NCBI GenBank assembly: GCA_017607445.1
Contig: JAEVHH010000003.1
Location: 6,138,001-6,202,000, forward strand
Length of the DNA stretch: 64,000 nucleotides
From: Histoplasma ohiense
Lineage: Eukaryota; Ascomycota; Eurotiomycetes; Onygenales; Ajellomycetaceae
Reading direction: 5' to 3'
In this document: positions 33,351-46,333 of the stretch, in pieces
Layout of the letters: every line of letters begins with the position of its first letter
Position numbering within the stretch: position 1 is the stretch's first letter
Made by a program: the position numbers and the translations under genes
Notes under the pieces: generated by a model
The model's database searches: none
Seen by the model: the letters and a program-made list of their open reading frames with translations, nothing else
Told to the model about the DNA's origin: nothing

Positions 33351-36300
33351 ATGAACTATGAGCAATCCTACAAACATCCACCACACCTGAATGCAGTGGA
33401 TGATAACTTAGACCTACAAAGCATCCTCCAACAGCAGACACTACAGATGGCTGAATTGCAACAATGACTTGCTGAGATGAGCACTTCTGTGTTCACTGTT
33501 CCTCCTACACCCGCGCCTCATGAAAAGCCTCCAAGAGAGAAGCTTTCAATCCTCAACAAATACAAGGGAGATCTAGCACTCTATCTTGTGTGGAAGTCAA
33601 AAGCAAATGCCAAATTGAACATCAATGGATGAGCAATAGACTCACTATCCAATCAAGCATGGTATATCCATAGCAGGTTGGATGATGATGTGTTAGCAAA
33701 ATTCCAACCCTGAATGAGTCATTGTCAGAATCATCAGTGTATGTCAGAGCTAGTCTTCTGACAACTCAACTCCCTCTTCCTCAATCCTACACTTCAAGCC
33801 AAGGTGTTAGACTGACTTAATTGAACTTGTTAGATGAATGTTGTGTTGGCAACTTATCTTTCTGAATTCAATCACAAGCTTCTAGAAGCAGGTGGGCAAG
33901 ACTGAGATGATGCTGTCAAGATCAACATATTGTTCAAGAACTTGAATTTCCAATTGTATAACTGAAGTATAGAGTGTCTGAAGCTTTCAATATACAGTGA
34001 ATTCTGTGCTGATCTTTGTCTGTTGGACAACAATCTGTCTCAGTTCTGTGCACTTCAAAATTGCAGAGAATTCTGCTGAACAAATATGTACATCTCAAAC
34101 CACTCTGCAGCACCCCCCACCTTCAAATCAGAATCAATGAACTGAGTCTCATATGTAAATGCAAGTCATTCAAGAATCCCCAATGTCTCAGAGAAGAACA
34201 CTGCTGACTGAATCATCAGAGAAGTCTGCATATGCTGTGACAAGTCAGAACACTTCACAAATCAATGTTCAAATGTGATTGCTTCAAGTAAACCCCCCAC
34301 ACACATAAATGCTGTGTTGTCTGTGGATAGACAAGAACAGAGAAAAGATGAGCTCTTGCTCTAAAATATGAATGAGAGCTCAAGAAGCAGAAAGCTAGCT
34401 GAAGATTTGAGCAGAAGATGCAAATGAACACAATCATGATCTCTGCCATTGTAAATAGCTTAGTCAATGTATGAGCAATGATAGACAGTGGTTTTCTTCA
34501 CTACACTCTTATAGACACTCAGCTGGTTGAGAAGCATAAGCTCCAGCATATCTTCTTTTTCAAACTGTGTAAGCTCAGTGGATTTGACAGCCTCAGAGGA
34601 TCTGCCTTCTACAACATGGTAAGATTTAATATTGACATAGAAGAACATGAGAAAAAGAATGTATACACATACAAAATACAAGACCTTGAGTATGATCTAA
34701 TGCTTGGTCTATCATGGCTCACAGAATTTGGAACCTTGTTGAATGCACACAACTGCTGCCTTATTTTCTCAGAAGATGACTGTGTTTATGAGAAGAATGT
34801 TGATAGAACTGCTGATCTCACCCAGATATCAGCAGAAGCATACAAACTACTAACTCATCAAGCACATGAGAAGAAGAATGTCCAAGTGTTCACTGCTAGC
34901 ATGACAGATATCAAAAAAGTGTTAGAAAAGCTAGAACTCAAAGACCCCAAGAAATCATGCAAGAAACTATCTGAATCATATGAAAACTTCACAGACATGT
35001 TTGACAAAAAAGAAGCTGAAAAGCTTCCTCCTCACTGAGGACCTGGTATAAATCATACAATTGAGCTCATTAAGAAGAATGGTAAGGACCCACAACCACT
35101 CTGAGATTCTCTCTACAGCATGTCACACAATGAGCTCCTCATTCTACAAAAAACACTCAACAGACTATTGAACAAAGACTTCATTTGTGTTAGCAACTCA
35201 TCTGCTGCAGCATCTGTACTGTTTGTGAAGAAATCAGAAGAAGACTTACAATTCTGTGTTGACTACTGAGAACTCAACAAGATTACACAGAAGGACTGAT
35301 ACTCTCTCCCACTCATCAACAAAACACTTGAATGAGTAGAAAAAGTAAAATGATTTACAAAGCTTGACATCTCTGCAGCCTTCTATAAGATAAGGATTAA
35401 TGAAGGTGATGAATGACTAACTGCTTTTCGTATGTGTTACAGATTATACAAATGGACAGTGACCCCCTTTGGATTAGTGAACACCCCAAGCATGTTTCAG
35501 AAATACATTAACTGAGCTCTACAAGACCTGCTCAACAAGATCACCTCAGTGTACATGAATGATATCCTGATCTTCATTGATGAACTGCTCACTGAGCACT
35601 GCAAGCACATACAACAAGTGCTTGACCATCTACATAAAGCTGGACTGCAAGTGGACATTGACAAGTGTGACTTCGAGACCAAGTCTACAACCTATCTAGG
35701 ATTCATCATCAAAGCTGAAAAAGGCGTACGCATGGATTCTAAGAAGGTGGAAGCAATCCTCAACTGAAAGGCATCAGTCTCAGTAAAAGGGACTAGAAGC
35801 TTCCTAGAATTCATCAACTTCTACTGAAGGTTCATCAAAGACTTCTCTGATATTGTACAACCACTGACAGACCTGACCCAGAAAGACACTGTATTTCAAT
35901 GAACTGATGAAGCAGACACAGCATTCAAAAAGCTGAAGTGTATGTTCACAAGCACCTCAATGCTGCAATCATTTGATTCAGATAAGCATATGATTCTTGA
36001 AACAGATGCCTTGAGTTATGTAGTAGGCAGAGCATTAATGCAATATGATAACAAAAGTGTCCTACAACTCTGTGCCTTCACCTTGAAAAAGATGTCACTC
36101 ATCAAATGCAACTATGAGATCTACAACAAGGAGCTTCTAGCAATCATACAATGTCTCAAAGAATGAAAGTTCAAACTTATGAGTGTTGAGAAGTTTGAGA
36201 TTGTTACTGATCATAAGAATTTAGAATACTTCACAATCACTTGTAAGCTCACTGAGAGACATATGTGTTGGTCATTGTTTCTTAGCTGTTTTTCATTCAC

Positions 36301-37996
36301 AATTTGTTATTGATCTGAAGTAGAGAACACTCTTGTGAATGCTCTGTCTCACTGAGAACAAGATATACCATCTGATGATCTAGATGACAGATGAAAACAC
36401 TGAGAGCATTGATTAATCAACTCTGTGATTATAGAAAGTTCTACACAATCAGATGAACCCCATGTACATATCAATCAGTCCTGAGCTCAAGAACCCTTGC
36501 TTGAAGAACAATGAAGACTAGCAGCAGAAGCAGATGAATTCTGGCAGCAAGTCACTGAAGTCATATGAAGTAAAACACCTCAATTCCCTGCAGGCATATA
36601 CTCAAGAATGGATATCTCAGCATGTTCAATCAATGATGACAACTGCTTACACTTTCAAGATAGACAATGGGTCCCTGATTCAGAACCCCTACAAACATGA
36701 ATCATGCAAGAAATTCATGACTTGCCAATGACTGGACACCCAGGATGCAAAATCATGTACAACATCGTCGCCCGAGAATTCTACTGGCCAGATATGTCAA
36801 AAGACATACACCAGTTTGTACACAACTGTGATTGCTGCAGCTCAGTGACAGCATGATGTGAATGCTGAAAAGGGATGCTGAAGCCTCTATCTGTCCCCGA
36901 CTGAACTTGGTGTGATATAGCTATTGATTTTGCAGTTTTCTTATCCAAAAGTGGAGGTTCTATGAACATTCTAGTCATTGTTGACCAATTCAGCAAGGGT
37001 GTAATACTACAGCTCTGTGACAAGATGGACATCAAAGTAGTTGCAGATGTCTTTGTCAGAAGTCTGTTCTATTGTATATATGATCTGTCTTCATTCATTG
37101 TGTCAGATAGAGGCAGTCAATTCATCAGTGCACTCTGAGCCTGTGTATGCCAATTATTAAGAATTGAATGAAAGTTATCAATGGCATACCACTCAGAAAC
37201 TGATGAAGCTACTGAGAGAATGATACAAACAGTAAAGAACATTCTTCATAAGTTCTGCAATTACATGCAAGACAACTGAAGCAATCTGCTGTCACACACT
37301 GAGATTGCAATTAACAGTTGAGATTCTGCTACAACAGATGTAAGCTCATTCTTTCTTCTACACAGATACAACTTAGAGGTTCTGAACTTCTCTGAGACTC
37401 TCTGAGAAACCACACACACCTGCAGCTCAATACAGATGACAGAGAACATCATGAGCAAGCTGAAGAAAGTCTGCAAATGAGCAGAGGCTTCAATGATCAG
37501 TGCTCAGCAAGATTATGAAGATCAAGTGAACATCAGAAGAAGTTCTGTGACTTGATATCATATAGAAGACAAAGTCTGACTGAATCTCAAGAACATAAGA
37601 ATGAACCACCCCTCATGTACACTAGATTACCATCATATCAAATATACAGTGAAGGAAGTGCTAGACACACACAATTATCAACTCAACACTTCATCTGACA
37701 TCCACAACATCTTTCATACAAACCTGCTCCAACCCACAGCTGAGAATCCATTCCCCTCACAGAGAACCTTCAATTGACAGCCACTCATCATTGTAGAAGA
37801 AGACAATGAACTTGAGTGGGAAATCAAAGCAATCCTTGACAATAGAACCAATCACCACTGCTGTGAATACCTCATCAAATGAGTAGAATACAATCATCTG
37901 ATCTGGGAATCTGTGTCTGCCTTGAAGAACACTGCCGCCCTCAACATCTATGAGTCCTCACTCACTCTGGTAGAGGGGGATAATGTGATGAATTAG
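33351..37996 (+). pseudogene. Gypsy-2 gag-pol-chromodomain relic
   Basis: Starts ATG (MNYEQSYKHPPHLNAVDDN). Order: gag with a CX2CX4HX4C zinc knuckle (near 34225-34270), protease (IDSGFLHYTLID at about 34480), RT (KLDISAAFYKIRINEGDE, box Tyr-Met-Asn-Asp with Asn codon 35558-35560), RNase H (ETDALSYVVGRALMQYD), integrase and a C-terminal chromodomain (EWEIKAILDNRTNHHCCEYL). The stop TAG at 37994-37996 lies inside the 3' LTR. In-frame TGA codons fall where family members have Arg or Trp. This is a typical Tf1/Maggy-like chromovirus layout. Confidence 0.88.
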
Positions 37997-38516
37997 CATT
38001 CATTAGTAATTAACTTATGCAATCAACTCCTCTTCTGCATCTGCTTGTTTCTGACTATTGTGATCTCACATAATTCTCAATGTTCTTTCACTCTGTGCTT
38101 CACACTTGTGTAGTTTCTAACAATTCTTCTGTGTAGCTCTTAACATTCTTCTGCTCTGTGCTCTGTGCTTGTATAGTCTCTAACAATTCTTCTGTGTAGC
38201 TTCTTACATTTCTCTGCTCTGTGTTCTGCACTTGTGTAGTCTCTAACAATTCTTCTGCATAGCTTCTTACATTCTCTCACTCTGTGTTCTGCACTTGTGT
38301 AACTTCTAACAATTCTTACATGTACCTTTTAATGTTCTTCTGCTCTGCACTCCACTGTGAAGCAGCTTCTGATATTCTTCTGCTCTGAACTTTCCTCTAT
38401 AAGAACCCTCTTTGTATGATCTTTTCTTCTGATTTCTTTTCTCTTTCTTTTCTTAATCAATTTGTAATCTGTAATTAGGATAGTACCAAATCGTTAATCG
38501 AAGTACGCCCGTTACA
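37984..38516 (+). repeat. Gypsy-2 3' LTR
   Basis: 533 bp, same length as its 5' partner. The last ~30 bp keep CpGs (CGTTAATCGAAGTACGCCCG) that the 5' LTR has lost, so the two ends have decayed unequally. Confidence 0.9.
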
Positions 38517-38521
38517 ATTTG

Positions 38522-38573
38522 TAATCTGTAATTAGAATAGTATCAAATCATTAATTGAAGTACATCTGTTACA
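38522..38573 (+). repeat. Gypsy-3 5' LTR, remaining part
   Basis: 52 bp that complete the LTR started at 31970, ending CTGTTACA. Confidence 0.9.
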
Positions 38574-38586
38574 TTATGAATTGATT
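38574..38586 (+). promoter_or_regulatory. Gypsy-3 primer-binding site, self-complementary to LTR
   Basis: TTATGAATTGATT immediately after the LTR, as in Gypsy-2. The matching LTR segment in the 3' copy reads AATCAATTCATAA (near 44074-44086), consistent with an ancestral CG at the mismatched pair. Confidence 0.6.
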
Positions 38587-38968
38587 CTTCTGTGTTTTAG
38601 ATCTGAGTGCTTTGTTATTAGTTCTTACATCTGAGTGTGTTGTTTAAGGCCTGAGTGCCTTGTTACCAGTTCTTACATCTGAGTGTGTTGTTTACAGATC
38701 TGAGTGTCTAGTCATTACAAGAGATCTCTTGTGAGTCTGAGTGTCTCTATTGTTAGTTATATAGACTGTTGTGTCTAAGTGTCTGAAACACAATTGACTG
38801 TGTTCTACAAGGCTTGAGTGTCTACAAACTGTAACACTGTGAATAGTGTTCACAAAGAAGCTTGATCAAGCTTAGCACTGCAACACTGTGAATAGTGTCT
38901 GCAAGAGAATCAAATGTCTACAAGTATTTCTTTTCTTTTATTATTATTACATATTCTTAGATATCAAA

Positions 38969-41900
38969 ATGAACTATGAACAATTCTATGAACACCTGCT
39001 GCATCTGAACACAGCAGACAACAATTTAGATCTATGAAGCATCCTTCAGCAACAGACACTACAGATGGCTGAATTGCAATGATAATTTGTTGAAATGAGT
39101 ACTTCTGTATTCATCATTTCTTCTACACCCACATCTTATGAAAAGCCCTCAAGAGAGAAGCTCTCAATCCTCAATAAATACAAGAGAGACCTAGCACTCT
39201 ACCTTGTGTGGAAGTTAAAAGTGAACATCAAATTGAACATCAATGAATGAGCAATAGGCTCACTATTCAATCAAGCATGGTATATTCATAGCAGATTGAA
39301 TGGTGATGTGTTAGCAAAATTCCAACTCTGAATGAGTCATTGTCAGAATCATCAGTGTATATCAGAGCTAGTCTTCTGACAACTTGACTCTCTCTTTCTC
39401 AATTCTACACTTCAAGTCAAGGTGTTAGACTGGCTTAATCAGACTTGTCAGATGAATGTTGTGTTGACAACTTATCTTTCTGAATTCAATTGCAAGCTTC
39501 TAGAAGCAGATGGGTAAGACTGAGACAATGCTGTCAAGATCAATATGTTGTTCAAGAACTTGAACTTTCAGTTGCATAATTAAAGTATAGAGTGTCTGAA
39601 GCTCTCAATATACAGTGAATTCTGTACTGATCTTTGTCTGTTGAACAACAATCTGTCTCAGTTCTGTGCACTTCAAAATTGCAGAGAATTCTGTTGAACA
39701 AATGTGTACACTCTGAACCACTCTGCAGCACCCCCCACCTCTGAATCAGAATCAATGAACTGGGTTTCACACATGAATACAAGCTGCTTGAGAGTCCTCA
39801 ATGTCTCAGAGAAGAATGCTGCTGACTGAATCATCAGAGAAGTCTGCATACACTGTGACAAATCAGAGCATTTCACAAATCAATGTCTGAATGTGATTGC
39901 TCTGAGTAAACCTCTCATGTGTGTGAATGCTGTGTCATCTGCAGATAGGCAAGAACAGGGAAAAGATGAGCTCTCACTCTAAAATGCAGACAAGAGCTCA
40001 AGGAGCAAAAAGCTAGCTGAAGATTTGAGCAGAAAATGCAAGTGAATGCAATCATGATCTTTGTCATTGTAAATAGCTTAGTCAATATATGAGCAATGGT
40101 AGACAGTGATTTCCTTCACTATGCTCTTATAGACATTCAGCTGATTGAGAAGCATAAGCTTCAGTGTATTCTCTTTTTCAAACTGTGTAAGCTCAGTGAA
40201 TTTGACAGCCTCAGAGGATCTGCCTTCTACAACATGGTAAGATTTAATGTTGATGTAGAAGGACATGAGAAAAAGAATGTATACACATATGAAATACAAG
40301 ACCTTGAGTACAATCTAATACTCAGCCTATCATGACTCACAGAATTTGAAACCTTGTTGAATGCATGCAACTGCTGCCTTATTTTCTCAGAAGGTGACTG
40401 TGTTTATGAGAAGGATGTTGATAGAACTGCTGATCTCATTCAGATATCAGTGAAAGTGTACAAACTACTAATCTGCCAAGTGCATGAGAAGAAGAATGTC
40501 CAAGTGTTCACTGCTAGCATGATGAATATCAAAAAAGTGTTAGAAAAGTTAGAACTCAAGAATCCCAAGAAACTGTGCAAGAAACTATCTGAATCATACA
40601 AAGATTTTGCAGACATGTTCAATGAGAAAGAAGCTGAAAAGCTTCCCCCTCATCAAGAACCTGGTATAGATCATATGATTGAGCTCATCAAGAAAGATGA
40701 TAAGAATCCACAACTGCTCTGAGATCCTCTCTACAGCATATCACACAACAAACTCCTTGTTCTATGAAAAACACTCAACAGATTACTGAATAAAGACTTT
40801 ATTTGTGTTAGCAACTCACCCACTGCAGCATCTGTACTGTTTGTGAAGAAATCAGAAGAAGGTTTATGATTCTGCATCAACTACTGAGAACTCAACAAGA
40901 TTATGTGGAAGAACCAATACCCTCTCTCACTCATCAATGAAATACTCAAACAAATAGAAAAAGCAAAATGATTTACAAAGCTTGACATCTCTGCAGCCTT
41001 CTATAAGATAAGGATTAATGAAGGTGATGAATGGCTAACCACTTTTCATATGTGTTATGGATTATACAAATGGACAGTGACCCCCTTTGGATTAGTGAAT
41101 GCTCCAAGTACATTTCAGAAATACATTAACTGGGCTCTATGAGATCTGCTTGATGAGATCATCTCAGTGTACATGAATGATATCTTGATCTTCACCAATG
41201 GATCACTCACTGAGCACTGTAAGCACATACAACAAGTGCTTGACCATCTACAAAAAGCTGAACTGCAAGTGGACATTGACAAATGTGACTTTGAGACCAA
41301 GTCTACAACCTATCTAGAATTCATCATTGAAGCTGAAAAAGGTGTATGCATGGATTCTAAGAAGGTGGAAGCAATCCTCAACTGAGAGGCATCAGTCTCA
41401 GTAAAAGAGACTAGAAGCTTCCTAGAGTTTGCCAACTTCTACTGAAGGTTTATCAAGAACTTCTTCAATATTGTACAACCACTGACAGATCTGACCCAGA
41501 AAGATACTGTATTCCAATGAACTGACAAAACAGACACAGCATTCAAAAAGCTGAAGTGTATGTTCACAAGCATCTCAATGCTGCAATCATTTGATTCAGA
41601 TAAGCATACAATTCTCAAAACAGACATCTCAGATTATGTAGTAGATGAGGCACTGATGCAATATGACAACAAAGATATTCTACAATCTTATGTCTTCATC
41701 TTGAAAAAGATGTCATCCACTGAATGCAACTATGAGATCTACAACAAGAAGCTTCTAGCAATCATATGATGTCTTGAAGAATGAGAGTTCAAACTTATGA
41801 GTGTTGAAAAGTTTGAGATTGTTATCAATCATAAGAACTTAGAGTACTTCACAATCACTTGTAAGCTCACTGAAAGACATATGTGTTGGTCATTGTTTCT

Positions 41901-43614
41901 TAGCTGTTTTTCATTCACAATTTGTTATTGATTTGAAGTAGAGAACACTCTTGCAGATGCTCTGTCTCACTGAGAACAAGATATATCATCTGATGACTTG
42001 AATAACAGATGGAGACACTGAGAGCATTGATTAATTGACTCTGCAATCATAGAAAGTTCTATACAACCAGACAAACTCTGTGTATATGTCAATCAGTTCC
42101 AAGCTCAAGAACCCTCACTTGAAGAACAATGGAAGCTAGTAGCAGAAGTAGATGAATTCTGACAACAAGCTGCTGAAGTCATATGAAACAGAGCATCTTG
42201 ATTCTCTGCAGATGTATACTCAAGAATAGATATCTCAGCATGTTTGATTGATGATAACAACTGCTTACACTTTTGAGATAGATGATGAGTCCCCAATTCA
42301 GAACCTCTATAAACACAGATCATGCAAGAAATTCATGACTCACTGATGACTGAGCACTCAGAATGCAAAATCATGTACAACATTGTTGTCTGAGAATTCT
42401 ACTGATCAGATATGTTGAAGAATATATGCTGGTTTGTACACAACTGTGATCACTGCAGCTCAGTGACAGCATGATGTGAATGCTGAAAAGGAATGCTGAA
42501 GCCTCTATCTGTCTCTGACTGAACTTGACACAATATAGCTATTGACTTTGCAGTTTTCTTATCTGAAAGTGAAGATTCTATGAACATTCTAGTCATTGTT
42601 GACTGACTCAGCAAGAGTGTAATACTACAGCTCTGTGACAAGATGAATGTCAAAGTAGTTGCAGATATCTTTGTCAGAAGCTCATTCTATTGTATACACA
42701 GTCTGTCTTCATTCATTGTGTCAGATAAAGACAGTCAATTCATCAGTGCACTCTGAGCCTGCATATGCCAATTATTAAGAATTGAATGAAAGTTATCAAC
42801 AGTGTATCATTCAGAGACTGATGAAGCTACTGAGAGAATGATACAAATAGTAAAGAACATTCTCTGTAAGTTCTGCAATTATGCACAAGACAACTGAAGC
42901 AATCTGCTGTCATATGCTGAGATTGTGATTAACAGTCAAGATTCTGCTATGACAGGTGTAAGCCTATTCTTTCTTCTATATGAATACAACTTAGAGGTTC
43001 TGAACTTCTCTGAGACTCTCTGAGAAACCATGTACATCTGCAGCCTCATACAGATGACAGAGAACATCATGAGCAAGCTGAAGAAAGTCTGTGAATAGAC
43101 AGAAGCTTCAATGATCAGTGCTCAGCAAGATTATAAGAATTAAATGAACATCAGAAGAAGTTCTGTGATCTGATATCACATAGAAGACAAAGTCTGACTA
43201 GATCTCAAGAATATAAGAACAGATCACCCCTTGTGTATGCTAGATTATCATCATATCAAGTATACAGTGAAGAAAGTGCTAGACACACATGATTATTGAC
43301 TTGACACTTCATCTGACATTCACAACATCTTTCATACAAACCTGCTTCAACCCGCAGCTGAGGATCCATTCCCCTCCCAGAGAACCTCCAATTGGCAGCC
43401 ACCTGCCATTGTAGAAGAAGATAATGAACTTGAGTGGGAAATTGAAGCAATTCTTGATGATAGAATCAACCACTGTTGCTGTGAATACCTCATCAAATGA
43501 GTAGAATATGATCATCTGATCTGGGAATCTGTGTCTGTCTTGAAGGACACTGCTGCCCTCAACATCTATGAGTTCTCACTCATCTTGATAGAGGGGGATA
43601 ATGTGATGGGTTAG
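38969..43614 (+). pseudogene. Gypsy-3 gag-pol-chromodomain relic
   Basis: Same order as Gypsy-2: gag from 38969, protease (VDSDFLHYALID at about 40096; the catalytic DSG Gly is mutated to Asp here), RT with the box Tyr-Met-Asn-Asp (Asn codon 41176-41178), RNase H (KTDISDYVVDEALMQYD), integrase, and chromodomain in the last ~60 codons. More TGA interruptions than Gypsy-2. Translation would end in the 3' LTR at 43612-43614. Confidence 0.85.
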
Positions 43615-44135
43615 CATCTGTTAGTAATTAACTTACACAATCAACTCTCCTTCTGCATCTGTTTGTTTCTGATCACTGTGATCTCACATAATCCTCAATG
43701 TTCTTCCACTCTGTGCTCCACACTTATGTAGTTTCTAATGATTCTTTCATGTAGCTCTTAACATTCTTCCACTCCATGTTCCACACTTATATAGTCTCTA
43801 ATGATTCTTCTGTGTAGCTTCTAATGTTCTCTCACTCTGTGTTTCACACTCATGTAGTCTCTAATGATTCTTCTGTGTAGCTCTCAATGATTCTCTCACT
43901 TCATACTCTGTGCTTGTGTAGTCTCTAACAATTCTTACATGTATCTCTTAATGTTCTTCTGCTCCACACTCCACTGTGGAGTGGCTTCTGATATTCTTCT
44001 GCTCTGAACTTTCCTCTATAAGAACCCTCTTCATACAACCTTTTCTTCTGATTTCTTTTCTCTTTCTTTTCTTAATCAATTCATAATCTGTAATTAGGAT
44101 AGTACCAAATCGTTAATCGAAGTACGCTCGTTACA
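43602..44135 (+). repeat. Gypsy-3 3' LTR
   Basis: 534 bp, TGTGATGGGTTAGCA...CTCGTTACA, followed by the TSD ATTAG. The final ~30 bp retain CpGs, as in the Gypsy-2 3' LTR. Confidence 0.9.
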
Positions 44136-44140
44136 ATTAG

Positions 44141-44229
44141 CTTTGAATAATAGAGATTGCTACCTTCTTAACATTCTATGTGTGTACTTCACACTACTCT
44201 CATAATTATACCTACAATCATCTCTTACA
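44141..44229 (+). repeat. Element-2 5' LTR, remaining part
   Basis: 89 bp, CTTTGAATAATAG...TCTCTTACA, matching the end of the 3' LTR (to 58139). Just inside it, CTAATCACT (44233-44241) is complementary to AGTGATTAG at 31961-31969 of the same LTR, another possible self-priming pair. Confidence 0.9.
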
Positions 44230-44334
44230 ATTCTAATCACTCATAACTTTATTTGAGTGGTCTGTTGTTACACACATCTACAATAAAGCACGCAACATTA
44301 GTTAAAACACACAACATTAGTTAAAATATGCAAG

Positions 44335-45897
44335 ATGATCTTGATATATGCAAGATTTCTTGAAAATCAATCTGAATCTTCTACTGCCTCTGATGATCAC
44401 AATGTGTGTTTGCAACAGTTGAATGATCAAATTTGTGAATGAGAACAGCAATTAGCTATTCTGCATGCACAACAGCAGCTCAATGAGTTGAAAGTGCAGA
44501 TTCATGGAAATACTCTTATTGAGTCTCAATTAACTCAGAATATCACTACAGAACCACCACAAAATCAATCTGTGAATGATACAGATGATGATAATGAAAC
44601 ACCATCAAGGTTGAAGATTAAGAACTATTATTGAGGAAAAAATATGTTAGAATTCAAGAACTATAAAGATCACATGTTGACTCTCTTTACACACCATCAT
44701 CAGTATTATTGAAAGAAAGAACACAAGATAAATGATGCTAAACTCTATCTTAACACTCATGTTAAGCAGAAATGGTTGAATTTTGTATCATTGTATGAGA
44801 GATATAGAGGAGCAACACTGTTGACTTTTGATGATATGTTATCACATCTAGAAATTCAAATTAACAATCCACAGAACCAGTGCTGATTGATGAGTCAAAA
44901 ATTTCAAAATGCAAAGCAATAAGAATGGCAATTGATATGTGATTTCTCTAAATATCTCAAAGACTGGGAATACTACTTACCCTCATATAGCAAAGAACAA
45001 AGAATGGATAACTTGTGTAGTAAGACATTGAAGATATTATGCACTGAATTTAATCATTGAAATCAAGAGCTTCAGAACTATGAAGAGTTGCTTCAAACTC
45101 TACAGACTCTTGAGAAAAATATGTCAGAGCAATGATATGCTATTTGTAAAGGAAGATCTGTGATATTCATAGAGAATCAGTGTTGTTCTGATAAATCTAG
45201 CAACCATTGGAACAAGAGAAAACAAGAGAAACAAATGAGTTCAACTGAATAAATCAAGAAAGATAAATATAACTGGATGAAAGAGTGTTCTCACTGTCAT
45301 AAAAAGGGTCATATTGCAAATGATTGTTGAATGTTACACTCTGAAAAGCACAATCAAGTTTGACAAGTAAAAAATCAGCAATCTCAATTGTAGAAGCAGC
45401 TGCTGCATTGGGAATACAAACAACTAGACTGTGAGATAAATGATTATTGATGATGAATACATGGATGCTGACAGAAGCAGAATGGTCGATGGTGTGAATG
45501 CTAGTGGATTCTGACACAGATGTGAACTTCATGTTCCACATCTGGGCATCAAAATATTTCTCAAAGACAGAAGGTAAATCAAAAGTGGTGGAAGCAGTTG
45601 ATAATCATAAGATTAAATTATATGAACAATGAAGAGTTGCAATGAAGATTATTGATGATGAATATGTTCTTCAAGAAGGATTTCACCATTTTGAAGAGGC
45701 TGACATTAGCAGATATGATGTAATTTTGAGCATGCTGTGATTGAAAGCTGTGAACTCTGATATCAACTGAGTGTGAAGATGCTGAATCTATAGAAAAGCA
45801 TCAAATATTAATCACATGCATCTGAATACTGCTAAAGAATTTGCAACACTAATTGATGATGGCAATGTTATATTTGCTGCTTTATCATTACAAGCTG
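44335..45897 (+). pseudogene. Element-2 gag and protease relic
   Basis: Begins near ATG 44335 (MILIYARFLENQSESSTASD), with a Gln-rich coiled-coil stretch, a capsid-like region (FKNYKDHMLTLFTHHHQYY) and a zinc knuckle CSHCHKKGHIANDC (about 45291-45332). A protease-like DSDTDVNFM follows at about 45510, where the family has DSG/DTG-A. Stops are mainly TGA. The frame reads ...AALSLQAV and is cut by Element-3 in its TGAG target, resuming at 52936 as SAATELNISDDYKDYL. Confidence 0.8.
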
Positions 45898-45901
45898 TGA
45901 G

Positions 45902-46047
45902 TGTAGTTCAAAGGTTGCTTGAGCTGTTCAAAGCTTCTAAGCTTTGCAGCTCTTCTTATACAAATTAACTAGTGCGGTAGTGTACGCCATCCTTGATAAT
46001 AGGAGGTGGTGTACACCATGGAAGAATAATAAGCTGAAATTACCACA
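45902..46047 (-). repeat. Element-3 3' LTR
   Basis: 146 bp. Differs from the right copy mostly at CpG sites (GTACACC versus GTACGCC, TACAAATT versus TACGAATT), always with the left copy in the mutated state. Confidence 0.9.
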
Positions 46048-46333
46048 TCCTCCTCTACCAAATCTGTCTACGCCCTTGTGATGGAAATAGTGTTATGCTG
46101 TGTGTGCCTGCTTTTGCGATGTGCTATTCTGCAATAGGTAAGATGCTCACTTCACACGCACAAGAGTCCCTATCACAACAATGCTGGCCCATCACTAACA
46201 ATGCCACATTCACAACCTTCCCCTCCCATTCATTCTCTCATACCCCTTCCATTCAACCTCCTCTGCCTTGCTTCAATTGTCCTACACATCTATCCCCTTC
46301 TATTGAATATCTAGCCCTTCTCTATTCTGTGAT

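Larger units (their letters stand above)
32452..38516 (+). mobile_element. Gypsy-2: innermost full-length chromovirus
   Basis: 6065 bp with 533-bp LTRs on both sides (32452-32984, 37984-38516) and the perfect TSD ATTTG (32447-32451, 38517-38521). It sits inside the Gypsy-3 5' LTR, so it is the youngest insertion on that branch. It retains more CpG and CC than its relatives, for example at 32452-32540, 36760-36780 and 38485-38516. The polypurine tract AGAGGGGGA lies at 37972-37980. Confidence 0.93.
31970..44135 (+). mobile_element. Gypsy-3: chromovirus inside Element-2's LTR
   Basis: Flanked by ATTAG on both sides (31965-31969, 44136-44140). The 5' LTR is 31970-32451 plus 38522-38573 (534 bp once Gypsy-2 is removed); the 3' LTR, 43602-44135, is 534 bp. 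Internal part 38574-43601. Full-length but hypermutated. It is the host of Gypsy-2. Confidence 0.92.
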
